Assembly (NCBI GenBank): GCA_002336245.1
Contig: DDDG01000010.1
Span: forward strand, 1-60,576
Length of the DNA stretch: 60,576 nucleotides
From: Flavobacteriales bacterium UBA1986
Lineage (GTDB): Bacteria > Bacteroidota > Bacteroidia > Flavobacteriales_G > Salibacteraceae
Reading direction: 5' to 3'
Made by a program: the position numbers and the translations under genes. The notes below the pieces were generated by a model. That model searched no databases, had not been told where the DNA came from, and saw only the letters and a program-made list of their open reading frames with translations. Positions 8,778-17,399 of the stretch are shown here, piece after piece. Position 1 is the first letter of the stretch. Every line of letters begins with the position of its first letter.

Positions 8778-9785
8778 ATGAGAGTAGCTATTGTTGGAGC
8801 CACTGGAATGGTTGGCCGAGAAATGCTGAAAGTTCTTGCAGAACGGAACTTCCCAATTACAGAATTAATCCCAGTCGCTTCAAGCAGATCGGTGGGAAAA
8901 AGCATTTCATTTGGTATGCAGGAATATCCAATTGTGTCGATTGAAGAGGCTGTTAAAATGGCACCCGACATCGCCCTTTTCTCAGCCGGGTCAGATGCCT
9001 CTCGTGAATGGGCGCCAAAATTCGCAGCTGCTGGAACGCGGGTCATCGACAACTCCTCCGCCTGGCGCATGAGCCAAGACCATAAATTGATCGTACCTGA
9101 GCTCAACGGCCAACAGCTAACATCCGATGATATGATCATTGCTAACCCCAACTGTTCGACCATACAACTGGTGATGGTTTTAGGTCCTCTTCATAAAGCC
9201 TACACCATAAAACGGGTTGTCGTTTCAACCTACCAAAGCATCTCGGGAACAGGTTTGGCGGCAGTAAAGCAGATGGAGGCAGAACGTTCTGGTCAAAAAA
9301 CAGAAATGGCCTACCCATATCCCATTGATCAAAATTGTTTGCCTCATTGCGACGTTTTCTTAGAGAACGATTACACCAAGGAGGAGATGAAATTGACCAA
9401 TGAGAGTCGGAAGATTTTATCTCTGCCAGAACTGCGTCTTACAGCTACAGCAGTTCGAGTACCAGTTCAAGGCGGTCACTCAGAATCGGTCAACATTGAA
9501 TTTGAATCTACTCCCGATGTGAGGGAAATTCGTAGAATCCTATCTCAAGAAACCGGTATAACTGTTCAAGACAATCCCGATGTAAATCAATATCCAATGC
9601 CCCTGTACGCCCGTGGAAAAGACGATGTTTTCGTTGGGAGAATTCGCTTGGATCATTCATTGGAAAATGGACTGAACCTTTGGATTGTAGCTGACAATTT
9701 GAGAAAGGGAGCAGCAACAAATGCAGTTCAAATTGCGGAGAAATTGATAGAATTGGAGATTCTCAATAAACTTTCGAAGGCATGA
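8778..9785 (+). CDS. asd: aspartate-semialdehyde dehydrogenase
   Basis: The 335-residue enzyme has an N-terminal NADP-binding GATGMVGREM, the catalytic cysteine in NPNCSTIQ (about residue 130), a QSISGTG loop and GGHSESVNIEF near residue 240. These are hallmarks of the bacterial Asd family. It reduces aspartyl phosphate to aspartate semialdehyde, the branch point to diaminopimelate, lysine, threonine and methionine. The stop overlaps the start of the following small lipoprotein gene (ATGA). A CAAATTTG upstream at about 8769 resembles, but does not match, the -7 element. Confidence 0.95.
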   Translation: MRVAIVGATGMVGREMLKVLAERNFPITELIPVASSRSVGKSISFGMQEYPIVSIEEAVKMAPDIALFSAGSDASREWAPKFAAAGTRVIDNSSAWRMSQDHKLIVPELNGQQLTSDDMIIANPNCSTIQLVMVLGPLHKAYTIKRVVVSTYQSISGTGLAAVKQMEAERSGQKTEMAYPYPIDQNCLPHCDVFLENDYTKEEMKLTNESRKILSLPELRLTATAVRVPVQGGHSESVNIEFESTPDVREIRRILSQETGITVQDNPDVNQYPMPLYARGKDDVFVGRIRLDHSLENGLNLWIVADNLRKGAATNAVQIAEKLIELEILNKLSKA

Positions 9786-10138
9786 AAAAGCTCCTATTTT
9801 TCCTAATTCTTCCTCTGATCATACTCGCCTGCAATCAAGAGGTTGGAACAATGAGTTCAGTGTCGCCAACTGGTGAGCATCAAGTTGAGTTGTCCGCTTC
9901 AAAAACGATTGCTGAACCTATGCAGGTCACCGTGAAGTACTCTTCGAAGGGGAAAGTCACTGCTCAAAAAGTTCAGGTATTTGCCTCGGAAATCAATTAT
10001 GAAAACGCGGATATCCTTTGGGCAACTGATGTGGACTGCAACATCAGCTTTCTTGAACAAGACGGAACGAAAAAAGGATTGTTGATCTCCAACACCAATG
10101 GAGTGATCGGTTTTCAGTCTTACCTCATCGAAGACTAG
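9782..10138 (+). CDS. small lipoprotein of unknown function
   Basis: 118 residues with a lipoprotein signal (MKKLLFFLILPLIILAC, Cys17), then a predicted all-beta domain of about 95 residues. The ATG overlaps the asd stop codon (ATGA), so it is translated in an operon with asd. I do not recognise the family. The body has no cysteine pairs forming a known motif and no catalytic signature. It is probably periplasmic, anchored to a membrane. Confidence 0.75.
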   Translation: MKKLLFFLILPLIILACNQEVGTMSSVSPTGEHQVELSASKTIAEPMQVTVKYSSKGKVTAQKVQVFASEINYENADILWATDVDCNISFLEQDGTKKGLLISNTNGVIGFQSYLIED

Positions 10139-10164
10139 TACTTCAGTTCAAGGGCCGTGGAGGC

Positions 10165-10833
10165 TCACTTCCCCTCAACCACTACTACGATTTCTCCTTT
10201 GAGCTGTTTCGCTTGAAGCAATTCTTTTAATTCTTGTGTGGTTCCGCGGATAACCTCCTCGAACTTCTTAGTCAGTTCACGTACAATCACTAGACGACGT
10301 TCGGGGCCTAAATAGTCTAAGGCCTCCTCAGTGAATTTTTGAATTCGGTGCGGGCTCTCATAGAAAATCATGGTTCGCTCCTCAGTGGCCAACTCCCCCC
10401 AACGTTTTTGTCGTCCCTTTTTATGAGGCAAAAAACCTTCGAAAATAAATCGGTCGGATGGGAAGCCTGACAAGACGAGGGCGGGAATAAGTGCCGTTGC
10501 CCCCGGCAATACTTCCAATTCGACTCCGGCTTCTATGCATGCGCGAACAAGTAAAAAGCCAGGATCGGAAATGGCTGGCGTTCCTGCGTCGGAGATTAAG
10601 GCTACCAGATCTCTATTTTGAATCTCCTCGACGGTCTGTTCCAGAATTCGATGCTCATTGTCTTTGTGAAAGGCTCGCAAGGGAACGGTTGAACCAATGT
10701 GCTTCATGAGAAAGCCCGAAGTCCGGGTATCTTCTGCATAGACCAGATCAGCAGTTTTTAGAATGCGCACCGCGCGTTCAGTAATGTCTTCTAGATTTCC
10801 AATGGGGGTTGGCACGAGGATCAATCGACCCAT
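10165..10833 (-). CDS. rsmI: 16S rRNA (cytidine(1402)-2'-O)-methyltransferase
   Basis: 222 residues of the tetrapyrrole-methylase fold. It starts LILVPTPIGNLEDITERAV, then has YAEDTRTSGFLMKHI, SDAGTPAISDPGFLLV and VLPGATALIPALVLSGF, all characteristic of RsmI. The enzyme 2'-O-methylates C1402 in the ribosomal decoding centre. It is slightly short because the C-terminal extension is reduced. It lies one base after the acidic coiled-coil gene upstream on the same strand, so they probably share a transcript. It converges on the asd operon. Confidence 0.92.
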   Translation of the reverse strand: MGRLILVPTPIGNLEDITERAVRILKTADLVYAEDTRTSGFLMKHIGSTVPLRAFHKDNEHRILEQTVEEIQNRDLVALISDAGTPAISDPGFLLVRACIEAGVELEVLPGATALIPALVLSGFPSDRFIFEGFLPHKKGRQKRWGELATEERTMIFYESPHRIQKFTEEALDYLGPERRLVIVRELTKKFEEVIRGTTQELKELLQAKQLKGEIVVVVEGK

Positions 10834-10834
10834 A

Positions 10835-11488
10835 CTATGCCTTTTGGTATCGACGGTTCAGTAAAGAGAGGAATGAACTGACGGCCTCAGACTCATAATC
10901 CCATTTGAACCTCTCTTCATACTTGGTTTGAATCAGACGTTTGGCGTCTTCCATAGAACCCAAGTGGTTCAGCTCCTCAATGGCCCGAGAGTATTCTGTT
11001 CCATCTCCTCTGAAGAGTTCATTCGCGTAAAAGAATCGCTCGTTCAGCCCAATTGCTTGCTTTAAATCCGGAATGCTTTGCTGTTCCATTTTGTTGGCGA
11101 AAGAGTGATCGTCGAAGCTTCGCTCTGAAATGGGTGTTCTTGCACCAAGTCCCAAACCTTTCTCCTCTTCTTCAAGTTCTTCGGGCATTTCTGCACGATT
11201 TTCTTCCGTTGATTCTTCAAGAACAACCTCTTCTTCCAATTGCTCAAGCTCTTCAGCAAGTTCGACTTCTTCTTGAACTTCTTCGGCTTGAAGGTCCTCC
11301 GAAACTTTAACAGAATCGAGATACAACTCTAGGTAATGATAGTTCCTGTTAACACATTCAAGCTGCATCCGAAATTCCATGCGATCCTCATCAGTCCAGT
11401 CTTCCCTTTGGTTTAGGATGTCCAGCTTCTTCAGCGCTTGCTGAATCTCGAGTATGATGCTTGCTTTTTCGGGTAACACGTGCTGCAA
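10835..11488 (-). CDS. acidic coiled-coil protein of unknown function
   Basis: 217 residues, no signal peptide or membrane segment. Residues 65-115 are extremely Glu-rich (runs of EELE/EEVE) and likely disordered or coiled coil. The C-terminal half (about 125-215) has a more ordinary composition, with DLKQAIGLNERFFYANELF followed by a helical segment ending in SFLSLLNRRY. This C-terminal part resembles a conserved Bacteroidota domain often annotated as hypothetical. It is one base from rsmI and appears to be in its operon. A cytosolic role is inferred; nothing more specific is supported. Confidence 0.7.
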   Translation of the reverse strand: MQHVLPEKASIILEIQQALKKLDILNQREDWTDEDRMEFRMQLECVNRNYHYLELYLDSVKVSEDLQAEEVQEEVELAEELEQLEEEVVLEESTEENRAEMPEELEEEEKGLGLGARTPISERSFDDHSFANKMEQQSIPDLKQAIGLNERFFYANELFRGDGTEYSRAIEELNHLGSMEDAKRLIQTKYEERFKWDYESEAVSSFLSLLNRRYQKA

Positions 11489-11520
11489 TTTTGCCTGAAA
11501 TGCTCAGGGTCAAATTTACT

Positions 11521-11528
11521 TAGATTTG
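11521..11528 (+). promoter_or_regulatory. -7 element of tdk (TAGATTTG)
   Basis: TAGATTTG exactly fits TAnnTTTG. Transcription would start near 11535. That rules out the in-frame TTG at 11526, which lies within the element, and supports the ATG at 11553 for thymidine kinase. Confidence 0.5.
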
Positions 11529-11552
11529 TGTGAAGGGGCTATTCCAGACAAT

Positions 11553-12152
11553 ATGTTTTTAGAGAATAAGGCAGAGGCGAAGAAAGGGAGTGGATGGATT
11601 GAGGTCATTTGCGGCTCAATGTTCTCGGGGAAAACAGAAGAATTGATTCGCCGTTTGAGGCGTGCACAAATAGCCCGTCAAAAGGTAGAAATCTTTAAAC
11701 CCGCCATCGACACGCGCTATCACCATGAAGACGTGGTGAGTCACGACGAAAATTCAATTCGCTCCACCCCAGTAAGCTCTTCAAGCAATATCCTCTTATT
11801 GAGCAATGAAGTCGAGGTCGTAGGAATTGATGAGGCTCAATTTTTTGATGACGAGCTTCCAAACGTTTGCAATCAACTCGCAAACAGCGGAATTCGTGTC
11901 ATCGTTTCGGGCCTCGACATGGACTATTTAGGTAAGCCCTTTGGCCCAATGCCTCATCTGATGGCCATTGCCGAATATGTAACAAAGGTGCATGCCATTT
12001 GTGTTGAAACAGGGAAGCTTGCTCAATACTCTCACCGCATTTCTGGAGGCGACGACCTTGTGGAATTGGGAGAGCTGGGTGAATACGTTCCACTTTCAAG
12101 AGAGGCTTTCGCTCGTCGAATGGAAAAACCTCCAAAAGAGAAAGAATCTTGA
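11553..12152 (+). CDS. tdk: thymidine kinase
   Basis: 199 residues from the ATG at 11553. The P-loop GSMFSGKTEELIRR is near residue 20, the DEAQFF block (catalytic region) near 90, and the lasso segment is AICVETGKLAQYSHR. It phosphorylates thymidine for salvage into dTTP. The usual four-cysteine zinc site is largely missing: only one cysteine is visible in the lasso region, which I recall as common in Bacteroidota TKs. The frame extends upstream to a TTG at 11526, but that codon overlaps the promoter. The stop overlaps the start of the murF-alr fusion by 4 bases. Confidence 0.93.
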   Translation: MFLENKAEAKKGSGWIEVICGSMFSGKTEELIRRLRRAQIARQKVEIFKPAIDTRYHHEDVVSHDENSIRSTPVSSSSNILLLSNEVEVVGIDEAQFFDDELPNVCNQLANSGIRVIVSGLDMDYLGKPFGPMPHLMAIAEYVTKVHAICVETGKLAQYSHRISGGDDLVELGELGEYVPLSREAFARRMEKPPKEKES

Positions 12153-14605
12153 ACTATTCAATCGAGGAAATCGCTGGGATTCTTGGTGCGGAACTCTCCG
12201 AAGGTCCGTCTGTAACCGTAGATCATTTATTGATCGATAGTCGTCGTCTTTACGAGCCTAATAGCACTTTATTTTTTGCCTTAAACGGCAGAAATCACGA
12301 TGGTCATCACTACATTGTTGACTGCGCCAGTAGAGGTGTGAGAGCTTTCGTGGCCGAGCGCAAAGTCGAAGGCGTACAAGATGTGCGCTGGCTTATTGTT
12401 GAGGACGTTAGGAAAGCTCTGCAGCTGCTCGCTTCATATCACAGGGATTCTTTTCAGCATCCTATAATCGCGATAACAGGTAGCAATGGTAAGACCATTG
12501 TAAAAGAGTGGCTCTATCAAATGTTGGGAGACCGTTACAGAATCGTGCGAAGTCCAAGAAGCTACAATTCACAAGTTGGGGTTCCATTGTCACTGTGGCA
12601 ATTGTCGAATCGCTTCGACCTGGCCATCATCGAAGCTGGCATCAGTCTCCCAGGTGAAATGAAGACTTTGACAGAAATGATTCAATCAAACTTTGGTTTG
12701 ATGACCAATATTGGTGTTGCTCATTCCGTAAATTTTGATTCGCAGGAACAAAAATTGGATGAAAAGCTTGGACTCTTTGAACACTGCGACACCATCTTCT
12801 ATTGTCGCGACCATAACTTAATTCACCAAAAACTCAAGAGCAGGTACCCTAATAAAAACTTGGTTTCCTGGAGTAAGGAAAGTTCCGATTCCCTTCAATT
12901 AGTCAATGCTTCCGCCGATGAACGAAGCAAAATTTTGGTGCGACACGAAGGACAGCAACATAGATTTGAAATTCCATTTTCCGATGAAGCATCCATAGAA
13001 AATTTCATGCACGTTCTCAATGTGGCCTTCTACTTCGAAGTTCCCGTGGAGGGATTGCAACAAAGTGCTGAGCGCCTCTCGGCAGTTAATATGAGGATGG
13101 AATTGAGTCGAGGTCAAAATCGATGCACCCTCATCAACGACAGCTACAATTCAGATTTACCTAGCATAATCAATGGGATAGAATGGCTTTCTCGTCAGAA
13201 GCAGCACAAAAAAAAGACGGTCATCCTCTCAGCACTTGAGCATGAAATTCAAAACGTTTCAGAAGTTTATGAGAAGCTCAATTTAATCCTTCAAGAAAAA
13301 GGTATTCAGCGCTTTATTGGCATTGGTTTTCAAAAAGAGGATCAAATTTTTAGTTTACATGAGAACCATTATTACGCCGACACGAAAGAATTCATCTCCG
13401 CGCACCACCTCCTAAAAATCGACGACGAAGCCATTCTAATAAAGGGAGCTCGGAACTACAATTTCGAAGAGGTTGCCAAGGCACTTCAAGAGCAGAATCA
13501 CTCTACGGTATTGGAGATCAACTTAAACAGCTTAGTGCACAACCTTCAAGTTTATAGATCCTTGCTCAAACCCCGAACGAAGATCATGGCCATGGTAAAG
13601 GCGAGTTCATATGGCTCAGGGGGAATTGAGGTGGCTCAAAAACTGGAAAATTCTCGCGTGAACTACCTGGCTGTTGCTTATGCCGATGAAGGTGTTGAAC
13701 TAAGAAAGGCAGGAATCTCCAGCTCCATTGTTGTGCTAAATCCTGAGAACCGGAGTTTTAATTCACTGATCAAACATCGCCTCGAACCTGAGATTTTCAG
13801 CATCGAGATGCTTCGTGAGTTCGCCTTCAGTCTTCAACACAACCTGTTGGCGGAAGAAATTCCCTTTCCAATTCACATCAATCTCGATACTGGAATGCAC
13901 CGCTTGGGCTTCATAGAAGAGGAACTCGAGGAGCTAGTTGTCTTTCTAAAGTCGAACGCGGAATTGGAAGTTAAAAGTGTGTTTACCCATTTATCGAGTG
14001 CCGACAATTCCGAGGAGGACTCGTACACGAAACAACAAATTGAGCTCTTCACGAAATACTCGGAATTCATTGAAGCGGGCATTGGTAAAGTTGTTCTTCG
14101 ACATGTTCTGAATACAGCGGGTGTAGAACGATACCCGGAACATCAATTTGATATGGTGCGTTTGGGAATCGGACTCTACGGAGTATCCCCAAGTCAATCG
14201 ATACAGAAAAAATTACGTGTCGTTGGAAGCCTAAAGGCGCGTATCCTTCAAATCAAACAATTGAAACCCGGAGATTCTGTAGGATATTCTCGCAGTTTCA
14301 AAGCCAGTTCAAACACACGAATTGCTACGATCGCCTTAGGTTACGCCGATGGGCTTTCACGCTCGTTGAGCAATGGAAAGGGAAGTTTAATGTGGAATGG
14401 AAATGCGCTCCAAATTGTTGGCACTGTGTGTATGGACATGTGTATGGTGGATATTGGAGACTACGATTGCCACGTCGGAGATGAACTGGAATACTTCGGT
14501 CTCAACCAGAGTCTTATGTCGATTGCCCAAAAACTCAATACAATCTCTTATGAAGTTCTGAGTTCTATACCTTCTAGGGTCAAGCGCACTTACATCGAAG
14601 AATAA
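12149..14605 (+). CDS. murF-alr: bifunctional UDP-MurNAc-tripeptide:D-Ala-D-Ala ligase / alanine racemase
   Basis: An 818-residue fusion. The MurF half (about 1-445) has the Mur-ligase ATP site ITGSNGKTIVKEWL and NDSYNSD in the central domain. The Alr half (about 453-818) begins LEINLNSLVHNL, with the PLP lysine in MAMVKASSYGSG, VYTHLSSAD-type core elements and the catalytic tyrosine region VGYSRSFKAS. The racemase makes D-Ala and the ligase adds D-Ala-D-Ala to the peptidoglycan precursor. This fusion is known from Bacteroidota. The start is TTG (TTGA overlap with the tdk stop). Both active sites look intact. Confidence 0.93.
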   Translation: MNYSIEEIAGILGAELSEGPSVTVDHLLIDSRRLYEPNSTLFFALNGRNHDGHHYIVDCASRGVRAFVAERKVEGVQDVRWLIVEDVRKALQLLASYHRDSFQHPIIAITGSNGKTIVKEWLYQMLGDRYRIVRSPRSYNSQVGVPLSLWQLSNRFDLAIIEAGISLPGEMKTLTEMIQSNFGLMTNIGVAHSVNFDSQEQKLDEKLGLFEHCDTIFYCRDHNLIHQKLKSRYPNKNLVSWSKESSDSLQLVNASADERSKILVRHEGQQHRFEIPFSDEASIENFMHVLNVAFYFEVPVEGLQQSAERLSAVNMRMELSRGQNRCTLINDSYNSDLPSIINGIEWLSRQKQHKKKTVILSALEHEIQNVSEVYEKLNLILQEKGIQRFIGIGFQKEDQIFSLHENHYYADTKEFISAHHLLKIDDEAILIKGARNYNFEEVAKALQEQNHSTVLEINLNSLVHNLQVYRSLLKPRTKIMAMVKASSYGSGGIEVAQKLENSRVNYLAVAYADEGVELRKAGISSSIVVLNPENRSFNSLIKHRLEPEIFSIEMLREFAFSLQHNLLAEEIPFPIHINLDTGMHRLGFIEEELEELVVFLKSNAELEVKSVFTHLSSADNSEEDSYTKQQIELFTKYSEFIEAGIGKVVLRHVLNTAGVERYPEHQFDMVRLGIGLYGVSPSQSIQKKLRVVGSLKARILQIKQLKPGDSVGYSRSFKASSNTRIATIALGYADGLSRSLSNGKGSLMWNGNALQIVGTVCMDMCMVDIGDYDCHVGDELEYFGLNQSLMSIAQKLNTISYEVLSSIPSRVKRTYIEE

Positions 14606-14653
14606 GTGGCACAGCATTTGGCTTTAGAGGGGTGAACTTCAAAACCTTGTGTT

Positions 14654-15463
14654 ATGAAAAAGATGATCCTTCTGTTGAGTCTCGGAATTTTCTTCTTGGC
14701 ATTTAAGCCACTAGAAAAGCATCTTGCGATTGAATCCTTAGCTATACGGACTTTTGTCCCTAGCCCTGAATCTCCATTTAAGGTCGGAGAAAAACTAAGC
14801 TACCAACTTCGCTATGGCTGGATAGAAGCCGGAAAAGCGGAACTAGAAATTCAGTCTACCAATCAAGCTTTTGAAGGTTCTCCGATTTTACACATGGTTG
14901 GAACTGGGTATTCGGAAGGAACCTTCGATTGGTTTTACAAGGTGAGAGATCGCTATGAGACCTATGTTGATGTGGCCGCACATCGTCCTCATAAATTCAT
15001 TCGAAAAATTCATGAAGGAGGATTCCATATGGAGCGGGAGCTCATTTTCGATCAGAAAGAAAAGTTGGTTCGCACCGATAAGAAGGGTGAAATGAAAATC
15101 CCTTCCGATGTACAGGATATGCTGTCGAGCTTTTACTACCTCCGAACCTTAGACATGGAAAATGCAAGCATTGGGGATGTATACGTCGTAAATGCTTTTC
15201 TGGACTACGAACTGTTTCCGTTCAAAGTGAAGTACCTCGGTACCGAAACAGTGAAAGTCAAAAAAGGCAAGTTCTTGTGCTACAAGTTTGTTCCTGTAGT
15301 TCAAAAAGGAAGAATCTTCAAAGATGAAGAGGACCTCGTCGTTTGGGTCAGTAAAGACAAAAACAAGATTCCAATACTAGCGAAAGCAGATGTGCTTGTC
15401 GGCAGCATTAAGATGGAGATTGACACCTATGAAGGGCTCATTGGCCCGATCTCAAAAATCTAG
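14654..15463 (+). CDS. DUF3108 domain-containing exported protein
   Basis: 269 residues with an N-terminal hydrophobic leader (MKKMILLLSLGIFFLAF). A beta-rich domain follows that fits DUF3108: FKVGEKLSYQLRYGWIEAGK near residue 45, then the YETYVD and HKFIRKIHEGG segments. DUF3108 proteins are periplasmic lipocalin- or barrel-like proteins of unknown role. It lies 48 bases after murF-alr on the same strand and may be cotranscribed. Its stop overlaps that of the convergent gdhA gene by 4 bases. No catalytic residues can be proposed. Confidence 0.82.
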   Translation: MKKMILLLSLGIFFLAFKPLEKHLAIESLAIRTFVPSPESPFKVGEKLSYQLRYGWIEAGKAELEIQSTNQAFEGSPILHMVGTGYSEGTFDWFYKVRDRYETYVDVAAHRPHKFIRKIHEGGFHMERELIFDQKEKLVRTDKKGEMKIPSDVQDMLSSFYYLRTLDMENASIGDVYVVNAFLDYELFPFKVKYLGTETVKVKKGKFLCYKFVPVVQKGRIFKDEEDLVVWVSKDKNKIPILAKADVLVGSIKMEIDTYEGLIGPISKI

Positions 15464-16806
15464 ACAAGTCCTTGTGCCTTCATTGCTTCAGCTACTTTAA
15501 TGAAGCCGGCAATGTTTGCACCTTTAACATAGTCGATGTAGTCACCTTCAGCCCCGTACTTAACACATGCAGAGTGAATGTTGCGCATGATGTCATGAAG
15601 CTTGCTGTCCACTTCTTCAGCTGTCCAAGACATGCGAAGTGAGTTCTGAGACATCTCTAAACCTGAAGTAGCAACGCCACCTGCATTCGAAGCTTTACCT
15701 GGAGCAAACAAAATTTTCTTAACCCCAAAGATTTCAATAGCAGCAGGAGTACAAGGCATGTTAGCTCCTTCACTCACACAAATAGCTCCGTTCTCAACCA
15801 AGGTATTGGCATCCACTTCGTCCAACTCATTCTGAGTAGCACATGGCAATGCGATGTCCACAGGAATACTCCACGGTCTTTTGCCTTCATGAAATTCACA
15901 TCCGTATTTGTCTGCAAATTCTTTTATGCGCCCACGCTTAACGTTCTTAAGTTCCATTATGAACTGAAGTTTTTCAGCGTCCAATCCGTTTGGATCGTAA
16001 ATGAAACCAGTTGAATCAGACATGGTGAGCACTTTGGCTCCAAGTTCCATTGCCTTTTCAGCTGCATATTGAGCAACATTCCCTGATCCAGAAATGGCTA
16101 CACGCTTTCCATTAAAGTTTTCGTTGCGTGATTTCAACATCTCCTGCGCGAAATAGACGTTTCCATATCCAGTTGCTTCTGGACGAATCAAACTACCTCC
16201 GTAGGAAATTCCTTTTCCTGTAAGGATTCCGCTGAATTCATTTCGAATTCGTTTGTACTGGCCAAACATAAATCCGATCTCGCGACCACCTACACCAATA
16301 TCACCTGCTGGAACGTCAGTGTCGGGACCAATGTGACGACTTAGTTCAGTCATGAAGCTCTGGCAGAAGCGCATCACCTCATTGTCTGACTTTCCTTTTG
16401 GATCGAAATCTGAACCTCCTTTACCCCCGCCCATTGGAAGGGTGGTAAGACTATTTTTGAAAACCTGTTCAAACCCAAGAAACTTCAAGATCGAGAGGTT
16501 GACACTTGGATGAAATCGAAGACCACCTTTATATGGCCCGATGGCTGAATTCATTTCAATTCGATACCCACGGTTGAATTGAAAGTCTCCTTTATCGTCA
16601 ATCCATGGTACTCGGAACATAATTGTTCGTTCCGGCTCCGTCATTCGCTCGAGAAGGGCGATGTCGTCGTACTTGGGGTTTGCCTTCATAAATGGAATGA
16701 TGACTTCTGCCACTTCTTCCACTGCTTGAAGGAATTCTGCTTCATTTGGGTTCCTATCGGAAACTCCTTTTACAAAAGCGTTGATTTGGTCTTGATACTG
16801 TGTCAT
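15460..16806 (-). CDS. gdhA: NADP-specific glutamate dehydrogenase
   Basis: 448 residues, the standard length for the hexameric bacterial enzyme. Visible motifs include PYKGGLRFHPSVN and LPMGGGKGGSDFDPKGKSD (catalytic lysine region), DVPAGDIGVGGREIGFM with the catalytic aspartate, and the Rossmann motif ISGSGNVAQYAAEKA. The reaction is reductive amination of 2-oxoglutarate to glutamate, a main ammonium assimilation route. It has a strong upstream promoter and stands alone. It is convergent with the DUF3108 gene. Confidence 0.96.
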   Translation of the reverse strand: MTQYQDQINAFVKGVSDRNPNEAEFLQAVEEVAEVIIPFMKANPKYDDIALLERMTEPERTIMFRVPWIDDKGDFQFNRGYRIEMNSAIGPYKGGLRFHPSVNLSILKFLGFEQVFKNSLTTLPMGGGKGGSDFDPKGKSDNEVMRFCQSFMTELSRHIGPDTDVPAGDIGVGGREIGFMFGQYKRIRNEFSGILTGKGISYGGSLIRPEATGYGNVYFAQEMLKSRNENFNGKRVAISGSGNVAQYAAEKAMELGAKVLTMSDSTGFIYDPNGLDAEKLQFIMELKNVKRGRIKEFADKYGCEFHEGKRPWSIPVDIALPCATQNELDEVDANTLVENGAICVSEGANMPCTPAAIEIFGVKKILFAPGKASNAGGVATSGLEMSQNSLRMSWTAEEVDSKLHDIMRNIHSACVKYGAEGDYIDYVKGANIAGFIKVAEAMKAQGLV

Positions 16807-16825
16807 GTGGGCGTTAAAAATCGCG

Positions 16826-16854
16826 CAAAGTTAGCCATTCTTTTTTTCTGGCAA
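16826..16854 (-). promoter_or_regulatory. promoter of gdhA (TTG-N18-TAACTTTG)
   Basis: On the minus strand TTG (16854-16852) is followed after 18 bases by TAACTTTG (16833-16826), a close fit to the Bacteroidota consensus. The start site would be about 16819, giving a leader of about a dozen bases before the gdhA ATG at 16806. Confidence 0.7.
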
Positions 16855-16901
16855 GCTTACTTTTTCTTTAGAGAATTGAGGTATAATAGACTGTTTTCGT
16901 G

Positions 16902-17399
16902 CTACTTAGGGCTTGTATCCAACACCTTTAGCTTCCTCTTGTCGCTCACTTTTCGCCGATTATATCTAAAGCTGCGGAGAATTAAGCCTGAGCCTGCAAG
17001 AGCCGCACCGATTGGAAGAACTTCTGAGCCAATTAATGGCTTTGAGCGACTCAATAAGGCATTGGTTAAATCCAGCCCCACGTAAAATACAGCCCCAGTA
17101 AGGCTTAGGTTCGACAGAAATTGAATTCCCCGTCGGTGGTGAAGAATGGTTTTGATGTCAGATAGTAGTACTTCTTCTCCTGAGAGAATTATTGAAGAGT
17201 CTAGTATGCTCTCTAAATATCCACTAAACCAAATTCCGTTTTGGTGAACGTAGGTCATGGGACTGCCTGCAAAAAAGCGATCCCGCTTTTTAGGGTTTTC
17301 ATGCTCGTGCACAAGGATAAGCTGCGCAAAGGCTTGATTGATGAGTAAAAAGAAGAGAATGAATGCTGGGATCCGCTTTGGACTCCTATTTAATTTCAA
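16902..17399 (-). CDS. envelope protein of unknown function with two hydrophobic segments
   Basis: About 165 residues from a TTG at 17399, chosen because it gives a clean signal peptide (RSPKRIPAFILFFLLINQAF). The frame is open further upstream but that part lies entirely inside the preceding gene. The mature part has a short beta-rich region (YVHQNGIWFSGYLESILDSS), two likely membrane segments (about 105-140, including LPIGAALAGSG), and a basic C-terminus. I do not recognise the family. The start overlaps the end of the PKD lipoprotein gene by 14 bases, so the two are probably translationally coupled and may work together in the envelope. Confidence 0.6.
   Translation of the reverse strand: MKLNRSPKRIPAFILFFLLINQAFAQLILVHEHENPKKRDRFFAGSPMTYVHQNGIWFSGYLESILDSSIILSGEEVLLSDIKTILHHRRGIQFLSNLSLTGAVFYVGLDLTNALLSRSKPLIGSEVLPIGAALAGSGLILRSFRYNRRKVSDKRKLKVLDTSPK

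Noticed and set aside
8765..9163. 132-residue minus-strand ORF across the asd start
   Set aside because: Antisense to conserved asd motifs, no homology, no promoter.
11526..11552. Longer TTG start for thymidine kinase
   Set aside because: TTG at 11526 is inside the TAGATTTG promoter element; the ATG at 11553 gives the family N-terminus.
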